From Gymnopus androsaceus JB14 (Eukaryota; Basidiomycota; Agaricomycetes; Agaricales; Omphalotaceae), in NCBI GenBank assembly GCA_009733575.1, contig ML769503.1:1-64000 (forward strand): 64,000 nt of DNA, written 5' to 3'. The notes beneath the pieces were generated by a model. It saw nothing but the letters and a program-made list of their open reading frames with translations. It ran no database searches and was not told the origin of the DNA. Below, piece after piece: positions 56,081 through 64,000 of the stretch (positions are counted from its first letter, which is position 1; each line of letters begins with the position of its first letter). A program made the position numbers and the translations under genes.

Positions 56081-59000
56081 CTACTCGTCCTCGGGGATAT
56101 CGGGCACTACGTCTATTTCCTCCATTTCTAAATCCTCCTGCTCTTCGCCATCAGAAGCGCTGTCTATTCCCTCATCATTCTCCATATCTCGAACAACTGC
56201 CTCCTGACCAACATTGGCCCACAGCCTGTTGAATTCTGCAGCAATTCGCCTGTAAACCGCTGCTTGAGATGCCGCGTATGCTGCTACTCCTTCCATATGC
56301 GCCGCGTCTCGACCCTCAGCCAGCAAACCTTCGTACAACATTCTCCCAACCCACTCTTTTGCACTCCACTTTAGCGACTCAATACAACGCCTCATCTCCT
56401 CTTGTAGTAAATCCATCTCCTCCTCCCAATGTTTGCTTCGTGCATACGTTTTACTCCATTCTACCCGGACTATCTCCTCCAATACCTTCGCATCAACAGC
56501 CTGCCCCGTACCACCTTCCATCCAAATCCAGGATGTATCCCTCGTACCCTCACCTACAGCACGACGAGCATTTTGCAGCTTCTTCTGCTGCTTTCCCTCA
56601 ACTCCGTTCTCCTCCTCTTCATCCCCTCTTCCTCCTCCTCAGGTTGAATCGCCCTGTACTTCCGTTTCCTACCCGTCTTTTTCTTTCCTAGTCTCTTCCG
56701 CTGATGCCCCAAGGCCTTATCCTCCCCACCGTTCATCATTCAACATTGTGAACGCCCAACTTCTTCCACCCTGGCCCGTCATTACCACATAAACTTGACA
56801 TTGCCTCCCAGGCATCCCAGATACTTTCCAGCATCCATGTCAATCTGCTTCTGATTCCTGTTCCAAAAGGCTCTTTGACTTCGTTAACATTCCCTGTCCA
56901 CGCACGGCACTTCCGCGATACGTTAACAGCCTGGATTTCATATGGAGATGGGTTCGGAGGCTGTTGAGAGACCCACGAAGCTGAGCCTCTCGCAACTGGC
57001 GACTCGAATTTGGATCAGCCCATTCCGACATCCTGACTCTGCGTAGGTTCAAAGGGAGTGTTGAGGGAAAGAACAGATGGGTGTGTTTTCTGCATGTTCC
57101 GGTTCTGCATCATCCGGCCTCACACGCTTTGCCAAAAACTGCAGCGCTCCGAGCATGTAAATCGCCTGCTGCGACCGCATTTTCCCAATAGCACAAAGAA
57201 TCTTCGTGCGGCGTTCCACTAGGATCGTCTTCTGTGCCGCAGTCTCGAATTTCTTCCCGGCCACATCTAATTGAAGGGAACGCCTGAAGAAGAAACATTC
57301 TCAAAATATCAGAAACGGCCCAAGGGTTTAATGCACTTACTGCTGCTCTGCCAGCTCCAACAACTGGCTTATGAATGCGGTTGGGCTCACATCGGATACC
57401 TCAACCTCGCCCGCAGCTGCCTGACAAGCCTCTTCCTCCGTCAAGAGTAATCGCACCTCGCTCTCAGACATACCTGAAAGAACAGTTAGAGTCAAATGAT
57501 AGCCCCAATACCCTCAACATACCTGCCTTGGGCATCTCGTATGGATTCAATGCGCCTTCCCTTTCAGACGCTGATTTCTCTTGATCTTCTTCCCACCTCA
57601 TGATATCCTCGCCCCACTTCACGGCCTCCGCTCTCCGACCCATGCTGAAGGCCTCTAGCTCTTGTCTGCAGAAATCGCGCTCCTCCACTGCATTCTTAAG
57701 ACGTTTCTGCAATAAATGACCTTTGTCTACCAGTCAGCAGCAAATACACAGTAAAATTCGCAATACATACCAAGACCAGTAAGTTTTATCCAGTTCCAAT
57801 TGCCAAAGTGATCATTCATAGTTCCATGGCGTGAACCTGGACCCATATCACGCGTACTGGTGGCTATCAGACCCAGATGAGCCCACCCTCGCTCCACGCC
57901 CTCGCCATTGGTCCGTCCGGCACCCCATAGCCAGTTCAGAGAGAACTGCAGCTGGCAAAATAGCTGATGACCATATATATGGAGCTTGGGAATTACGAAG
58001 CGAATGTTCTCTAATGAAAGATCGCGTCGAACCAGAGAGGGTAGCTGCCTTGACGCGTGAAACCAGATTCTTGGACCATTGACAGACAATATCGTAAGAG
58101 GTAACCTTGGTCAAATTCGAGTCGTGGTGCCGCAGTAGCGATGCGTAGGCATAATCCATGTTTGCGTATCTAAATCCTCAATTGATTTAGCATTGGAAGC
58201 ACAAGTAAACGGACACAGGTACGCACCGTTCACCCTTTTGTAAATCAACCACTCCATTTTTTTGAACAAACTCATGCTGAGCACATACTCCCAAACCCAC
58301 CCCCGTCGTCGCATACCCGCGGGAGTACTTCGTGTTGGCATGATCCAATGCAGCGAGCCCCGTACATGTCGACATCTTTAACAGTTATCAGAGCGGACTG
58401 GTCATTTTTTAACGATTAACTTACCTCTCGCTGATCCGTTACACCCAATAAAAAATTTCTAAACGGCGCATCCTCTGTAAAGTATGACATTCCAGAGTCA
58501 AGATCTGGATCGCGAGCCTCAGAAGATACCAAACGCCTCTTCAGCCAAAAACATGCGTCAATTGCGAAATAGATCCAATATAGGAACCTAGTGATGGAAA
58601 TAAGCTCCTATACAACTAACAATATCTAGCACGTACCTTTTGCTCTTGGGTGCCTCCTTCCAATCCTGCGGTAAATTTACTCCGGGACGAGGGCATGCGA
58701 TACACGGGATGGCCAATTCCCCAATATGAGTCTCCGCCAACGTTCGGACGGCGTCGTTTCCCCTCCCTGCGCGTTTGGCCATTTTCAAATGCCGCCACTC
58801 CCTCATCATCCCGCAAACGCCTTGTACCGATCCTGTAGGTTTTTTAGAAGAATCCGTTTCGTGAGTTAGATATGCCTTACCTTCATTGATCCAACCCCCG
58901 TATTGTCCGTGAGCTTCTCCAAACCCGCATAGAAATCATACGTCGTAACCTTTCCTTGCAATGTCATTACATGAAACATCTTGAGGACTTGATAGGTCGC

Positions 59001-59901
59001 TGCAGTTCGAGGATCCAAGTGGGTCGCAGGAAACCATCGATGACGCATCAGTTGCTGACGCCATTCCCCAGCCAGAAGTGCCTTTGAACAGTTGCAATAG
59101 GCTAGCCTCATCGGAATGTATCCCGTTGATGTGAAACTACCGTGAAGTCCTCACACCAATGGGGGTTAGCACAATGGTCTCCCATGTTGTGCCCAAGCTG
59201 TATAACGATGCCTATGTCTCTCAAAGGTATGCGTTCAAAGAAAACCCCATTCCACTTCTACAAGTATTTAGAACACCAAAAAAGTGAGCTAGCGAGAAGA
59301 CTAACCTCTACAATATCCAGTGGTCGATCCGTATGCAACTCTCGACAGCATTGCTGGCAGACTAGATCCTCAGGAAAGCATTCAGAGCAGCGAAACAAAG
59401 GTTTGCGGTCTGGTTCGTTCGCAATCCGGCAGCGATAGCAGATGTCGGCTGTAGAATCCCCTCTGCCCTCATTCCTCATGAACTCAGCCAGATATTCGTC
59501 CGCAAAAGCATGCCATTCTAGTAGAGGTTGATCCTACAATGCAGGGTTAAAATACTGCTCTTGCAAAGACATTTGGAAAAACCCACAGAGGTAGTATAAC
59601 GACGTCGAGTTCGGGAAGCCGCAGCAGCAATGAACCCTTCGATGTTGTCCAACTGACAGGAATCCGGAACCATAACAAATCCTTCTGGACCGAAATTAGA
59701 CAAAGCCGCATCCAGTATATTCGAGTAAGTAGATCCTTCTTGCTCTAAACGTTGCTTCTTCTTCACTGGCGAAGGAACCTTCGCTTCCAAAACCTTCACT
59801 TTTGTCCTTCTACCATCTCCTGAGAGGGATTCGAAGGCCACAGGGGCGTGAAGAGCACGTACACTGTCCAAGCTGAAGTTTTTGAATTGCCCATTGAACA
59901 T
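56081..59901 (-). pseudogene. KDZ transposase with CxC2 cysteine cluster, frameshifted
   Basis: Minus-strand exons follow the basidiomycete KDZ layout. N-terminal exon 59901 to about 59590 (MFNGQFKNFSLDSVRALHAP). The CxC2 cluster comes at 59480-59310 (ICYRC, FRCSEC, VCQQCCRELH). Then WNGVFFERIPLRDIGIVIQL, RWFPATHLDPRTAATYQVLK, LQGKVTTYDFYAGLEKLTDN, EWRHLKMAKRAG and FWLKRRLVSSEARDPDL, MSTCTGLAALDHANTKYSRG, SYDIVCQWSKN (catalytic-type Asp), PKLHIYGHQ, and NGEGVERGWAHLG (catalytic-type Glu). A C-terminal helical region runs to 56081. KDZ transposases move large DNA transposons. Frame changes near 59135 (after FTVV) and near 58050 (after SKNLVSR) break the protein, unless they are assembly errors. 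Introns are about 50-60 bp. The gene is divergent from the TET/JBP-like gene at 59977. Confidence 0.8.
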
Positions 59902-59976
59902 ACTTCAGGAGTCTATCAAAAAGAAGGTTGATGAATGTCACTATTATCTTTGCTTCGCATCACAATCTCTTTTTTG
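59902..59976. promoter_or_regulatory. 75-bp bidirectional intergenic region
   Basis: Only 75 bp separate the two divergent start codons. A second copy of this region at 63178-63473 carries an additional roughly 165 bp, so the copy here has an internal deletion. Shared words are CAGGAGTCTATCAAAAAGAA on one side and TCACTATTATCTTTGCTTCG on the other. Confidence 0.55.
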
Positions 59977-61835
59977 ATGGCAGGTATGTTTCTATTAATC
60001 TATTTTTATTTCTTGAATCGTGCAAGTCGCGCCAAGGAGAATAGTCCAAAGGGATGGCTCGCGCCGGCTTGGATTTGTTGCCGCCTCTGGCAGTCAAGAT
60101 AGCAGGCAAACGCTCGACCTTACGGATCATCTTCGAGGCAGACTTTTTTTCACCTCCTTTTTGTTGCGGCCCTGCCCTTCCTATGCTCAACGATTTCATT
60201 TCCCAGAAGGTTCTTTTGGCCAGCGTTTTAAACTCACGTTCCAAGACTCCGTCATCATCGATTTCGATTTACAAGATCTCTTGAACCGTTATACTCACCA
60301 TGAAGCTGATGAAGGTCTATCAGACAAAGAGCCGGATGCAGAGCAGGATGAGGATGAGGATGATGAAACGGATGCAGAGGGTGATTTAGATGAAGAATTC
60401 CGGCAACCTTTCAATACAGGCTTCTCTTCTGACCTTACTGACCTTAGTGATTCTGAACGTGATGAAAAACCTGTTCATTTGGCCTCCGACACCGAGTCTG
60501 ACCTCAGCGAGCTTAGTAGCGAAGCGCATACTGCCCCCCTCCAGGCCTCTAATAATGATGCTTCATCCTACTCCAATACGTGTACTAAGCGGAAACGGAC
60601 GCGTCGTGCCCCCTCTGATCCCGTCAAAGCTGCTGAGCAGAAAGCTAAGAAGAAGACCTACCAGAAACACCGTCGTTTATTCAAATGAATACAAACCACG
60701 GGCGGACAACCCTATAGCAAAGCCATAGCAGACCGTCGCTGCGATGAATCCAAAGTTTTGAAACTGGACTTCGACGCTAATTCATTGCCCGTCGCGTCTA
60801 CAGGATGGCAGGGCCTCCGGGACACAGGGTTTGAACAGTTCCGAGATTACACGCACGCTCAAGTCCTGGCTTTACCCTGGATGAGATATCTTGACTGGGA
60901 TGGCCAGTAAGCTCCTCACAACCATTCATATACATTAAGCTGACCCTGTTTTTCCAGGCACAATGTTGTCGTTTGCGATAAGAAGCGTAGAGGCGTCGTT
61001 AACCTCATTGGCCATCCTCGAGATGCCAATTGGGTCGAAGTACACCGAGAGGCAGCGCGGGTCATTGCTAAAGGATGGAAGAACTGCAAGTTCAAGGCCA
61101 AGCAGAAGAAGCACCGCCGAGGGAAGTTCGATGCGGAGGCCATCGGATATTCTCATGGAGGTGGACATGTGGGTATTCGCTTAATCTTCGAAGATCCATA
61201 TGCTCATTTTTAGTCTAAACAATTCCTGCCAACATGAAACACAGCTCCCGTAATCTCAGAGTACTCCAGGGCATACTCGCCAACAAAGCCGTCCAGCGCC
61301 TTTCCGGCATAGCGAATAGCACGTATAAACGCTTCTGCCCAATCATGTACGCAGATTACGCTCGAAATTCAGCTGCTCTTCACGAGTGGGATCCCCTACT
61401 TGCTCGAAACTTCCCCAAGAGCGTCTTTGCAGCTACCACAATCAATTTCGGGCCCCAGACCGTCGCGGACATTCACGTCAACTTCTGCAACACAGGTTCA
61501 GCCTGCTGTGCCACCACCAGCATGGGCCCTTTGATTCTGTTAAGGGTGGTGAACTCGTGCTGTGGAACATCGGTTTAATCATTCGCTTCCCTCCAGGTTG
61601 CACTATTCTCTTCCCGTCGGCCCTTATTGCACACTCCAACCTTCCGGTCCAACCTGGAGAAGAAAGGTACTCAATCACGCAATATTTGGCAGCTGCTCTC
61701 ACCCGTTTCGTTGAGAACGGATTCCAGAATGATGCTGATATAATACGCAGTGGAGACCAACAGGCAATTGAAGAACTCAAAGCGAGGCGCTCTGGCCGCT
61801 GGCAGCAGGGATTGCAGAAGTTTCGTGTTTGGTAG
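59977..61835 (+). pseudogene. TET/JBP-like 2OG-Fe(II) dioxygenase gene linked to KDZ
   Basis: Exon 1 is ATGGCAG (59977-59983); exon 2 from 60027 gives VAPRRIVQRDGSRRLGFVAA, a long acidic stretch (60330-60520) and a basic TKRKRTRRAPSDPVKAAEQK region. Then LPVASTGWQGLRDTGFEQFR, MRYLDWDGQ, an intron, and RRGVVNLIGHPRDANWVEVH with REAARVI; the last part has NLRVLQGILANKAVQRLSGI, NFPKSVFAATTINFGPQT, KGGELVLWNIGLIIRFPPGC and SALIAHSNLPVQPGEERYSI. This order matches proteins I know from basidiomycetes as TET/JBP-like oxygenases, which oxidise methylated bases in DNA. The expected HxD iron site reads IHVNF, so the Asp is Asn. Frame problems near 60690, 61170-61230 and 61500-61540 suggest decay. Distal His (AHSN) and Arg (EERYS) are present. 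Confidence 0.6.
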
Positions 61836-62870
61836 TACTATACAGGGCATTGAATTGTAACATCGTAAGCTTCTAAGTCTTATTTATTCGTACATATCTA
61901 TACGATTGAATGTGATTTATGATTGAATATGATTTACCGAAAGGATTAATTTAAATCAGAAATGATGAGGGAAATTGAATTGAGAATCTATAAGGATACA
62001 GGGATATAAATCATAATCATATTGTAGCAGGGCAGAAGTGGAATTACGCGTACTGCATGAAGCAGTCGGAGAGGTTTGACTTCAGCCAACCGCAGGTCTT
62101 CTGAAGCCCTAAACAAGTTGGTCTGGTTATACTTATTGAATTTATTTAGCGAGAGGGAAGAAATACTTACGCGTTGATAGTACCAGGCGACCAAAATCGC
62201 TCGATACACTCCCCATCTTCAGGATGTAAAGATGTAAGCACCAAAAATAATTTTGTTTGATTTCTCTGAGCACGCTGAATAGGGTGGGTGCGCGGGGGAG
62301 AAAAATTGATTGGGACCACTCGATAGTACCTTGGAGACTGAGCAGCCTTGAAACGATGTAAAATACTGGTCAGAAAAGAACGGGTAGTTGGTCAGCATCG
62401 CATTACGGTTGGGGGATGCTAGATTTACCTGCTCCAGAAACTGTAAATCCTGATGTCCACCACATTATTCTCAGTATCGAGCTCGTTCCGGTGTCAGACA
62501 TGCAAAAGCTGAAGGCAGAGCTTGTTATTGTCTGGCAAGCTCATTCGTGATGAAGTTGTCGATAAATCTGCGTAGCTGACAACGTTTTATATCCACTAGA
62601 TGTAGCCAGCCTAATGCTAAATATCCCAATAGTTATCATAGAGCGTTTTGCAAAATATTACGATAAGAATTTGCCCTTGAAAAAAATACAATGGAAAAAT
62701 ATTTGGTGAAGATTCTGGCCGGCCCAGCCGTGATGTCGGCAAGTTGGCAAAATAGGTGTTCTTGATTTTCCCCTTCCCCCAGTGCCTATCTGATTCTTTT
62801 GCCAAATATCTGGCATATTTATTAGCTTCTGTGTCTTTTGCCAAATATTTGGCATTATCATTAATGCTTA
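61836..62870. other. downstream of TET/JBP-like gene; repeats, possible fragment
   Basis: AT-rich 3' region. On the minus strand 62170-62215 reads EDGECIERFWSPGTI, loosely like a GE..ERLWS block of KDZ transposases, but nothing around supports a gene. At 62798-62855 TTTTGCCAAATATCTGGCAT and TTTTGCCAAATATTTGGCAT form a direct repeat of about 40 bp whose units are themselves palindromic. Confidence 0.35.
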
Positions 62871-62917
62871 ATAAAAGTGGCGGGCTGGGCGCTTAGTTTG
62901 CACATATGCCTGCCACT

Positions 62918-63155
62918 GGCCCACTGCTTATGGGCGCTTATTTTCCGAAAAAATGGATTATTGGGTCCCATAAATCCCCAAAAAGTCGCGAAAAATGCTA
63001 AAAATATTCAGGGGGCAGGGTCAGGTGCACTGGCACATGATTTATATATTGGCCCGCTGTTTATGGGTGCTTATTTTCCGAAAAAATGGATTATTGGGTC
63101 CCATAAATCCCCAAAAAATCGCGAAAAATGCTAAAAATATTCAGGGGGCAGATTT
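62918..63155 (+). repeat. two ~125-bp tandem units
   Basis: GGCCCACTGCTTATGGGCGC and GGCCCGCTGTTTATGGGTGC each start a unit that continues almost identically to ATATTCAGGGGGCAG. A related, diverged sequence is at 830-1110 (CATAAATCCCCGAAAAATC and GGGGCAGGGGGCGGG) inside MULE-like copy A, and the first bases after the N gap (63977-64000) repeat the spacer of this array. Confidence 0.65.
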
Positions 63156-63177
63156 TTGACATGCCGTAATTTGGAAT

Positions 63178-63473
63178 GTCCATTGAAACTTTCAGGAGTC
63201 TATCAAAAAGAAGGTTGATGAATGGTGTACGTGATATGGTAACGTACTATGTAAATCAACAATGATAATAGTGACGGTATTCAACGCAAATGGGTCACAC
63301 AGCACGTGCGCCAGCTTCATTTGATTCAAGACTTTCAAGCCTTGAACTCACACTTCGCCCAGTCCACCGCCTTCTTTTTCCTTTCACTATTATCTTTGCT
63401 TCGCATCGCAATCTCTTTTTCAATGGCAGGTATGTTTCTATTAATCTATTTTTATTTCTTGAATCGTGGCAAT
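63178..63473 (+). repeat. second copy of the KDZ-TET/JBP divergent promoter
   Basis: Begins CCATTGAAACTTTCAGGAGT (KDZ side, start codon lost) and ends with ATGGCAGGTATGTTTCTATT, the TET/JBP first exon and donor seen at 59977. It is longer in the middle than the copy at 59902-59976. No coding sequence follows: a hAT-like element starts at 63473. Confidence 0.65.
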
Positions 63474-63700
63474 AGAGATGGGCACGAATAGCGAATATTC
63501 ATGAGTATTCATGAATATTTAGCCATTCGTTACTCGCGAATAATGAGTCACGAGTGACGAATATATTCGTTACACGAGTACTTACTCGAGTATAAATAGC
63601 CACTTTGATGTCACAAATATTCGTGGTACTTTATTCATGAATATTCGCGAATATTCGCCGATATCACGTGCTCGTTAGCACGAGCATGTGAGGTATTCAT
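63473..63700 (+). mobile_element. ATTCG-rich hAT-like element, one end
   Basis: Starts TAGAGATGGGCACGAATA, matching the terminus at 30703 (opposite strand), and has many GAATATTCG and ACTCGAG words. The right terminus is not recognisable, so the end coordinate is approximate and no target duplication can be shown. Confidence 0.5.
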
Positions 63701-63789
63701 TACTTAAGCAAAAATTCAATATATAACTTAATTCGGCTATGTTTGAATATGTATATAATGTTATTGACATGTAACTGTAATAAAATCTG

Positions 63790-63882
63790 TGTGGCTTAGT
63801 GGTTATGGGCGCCGACTCTGGATTAAGGTCAGGCCTTCCTGTGATAGCTGACCAGCAGAGTTCAATTCTCAGTACCGCCACA
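63790..63882 (+). repeat. tRNA-like sequence (SINE head)
   Basis: Outer stem TGTGGC/GCCACA, box A-like TGGCTTAGTGGTTATGGG and box B-like GAGTTCAATTCTC are present over 93 nt. The anticodon arm is not clean and the length is large for a tRNA unless it has an intron or long variable arm. Most likely a tRNA-derived SINE, but a real tRNA with an intron cannot be excluded without folding. Confidence 0.5.
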
Positions 63883-63951
63883 ATTTTGTGTCATGTAATA
63901 GTACTCGGAAATGTATACAGACTGTATTTATATTATTATTAAACACTAATA

Positions 63952-63976
63952 NNNNNNNNNNNNNNNNNNNNNNNNN
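63952..63976. other. assembly gap (25 N)
   Basis: A run of 25 N. The 24 bases after it repeat the sequence at 63022-63044, which suggests the gap lies within, or was closed across, a repeat. Confidence 0.95.
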
Positions 63977-64000
63977 CCAGTGCACTGGCACATGATTTAT

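Noticed and set aside
56269..56792. Three overlapping plus frames of 72-140 residues
   Set aside because: They are antisense shadows of the KDZ transposase C-terminal region.
62160..62225. Minus-strand EDGECIERFWSPGTI, like a KDZ-type GE..ERLWS block
   Set aside because: Only about 15 residues match loosely and no neighbouring exon supports a second transposase.
63790..63882. Functional tRNA gene
   Set aside because: Anticodon arm is not clean, length is about 93 nt, and the tail resembles another SINE-like copy; kept only as tRNA-derived repeat.

Overview
This window looks like part of a repeat-rich, AT-leaning genome of an Agaricomycete (mushroom-forming basidiomycete). The evidence is: short 50-70 bp GT-AG introns at high density; a KDZ-type transposase with a CxC2 cysteine cluster beside a TET/JBP-like gene; Ty3/gypsy and Ty1/copia polyproteins of basidiomycete type; two seven-transmembrane proteins of families I associate with Agaricomycetes; and sterol-pathway genes of fungal type. 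A run of N at 63952-63976 shows it is a draft assembly. All calls rest on reading the sequence and the provided translations; no database search was run.

Layout. 1-15.3 kb is mostly non-coding repeat mosaic: a MULE-like element with 9-bp target duplication (697-1319), an 829-bp palindrome holding a mariner-type MITE (2031-2859), a gypsy gag remnant (5869-7263), a hAT-type non-autonomous element (7909-8502) and a 2.1-kb long-TIR element (10903-13040). 15.4-23.2 kb is the best genic block: a broken cytochrome P450, a CYP51/ERG11-like gene with two frameshifts, and an apparently intact ERG26-like sterol C3-dehydrogenase. These enzymes would act in order in sterol C14/C4 demethylation. 25.1-26.4 kb encodes an apparently intact seven-TM protein. 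26.4-35.5 kb is repeats: five copies of a CCTAGG-rich palindromic element, a 46-bp-unit minisatellite and tRNA-derived sequences. 36.3-38 kb carries a degenerate gene of a second seven-TM family. 40.2-44.7 kb is a decayed copia element with SINE-like and hAT insertions. 46-54.4 kb holds two multi-exon plus-strand genes of unknown function, then a minus-strand gypsy pol fragment; polypurine-like tracts lie near each. 56-62 kb is a divergent pair, KDZ transposase (minus) and TET/JBP-like dioxygenase (plus), 75 bp apart. 62-64 kb is more repeats, including a second copy of the divergent promoter.

The most interesting system is the KDZ transposase plus TET/JBP-like pair, a known type of association in basidiomycetes; here both genes look damaged and the iron-binding HxD motif reads HVN. 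Second is the gypsy fragment with two antisense intron-containing genes. Third is the rich set of non-autonomous DNA elements whose target duplications can be read directly.
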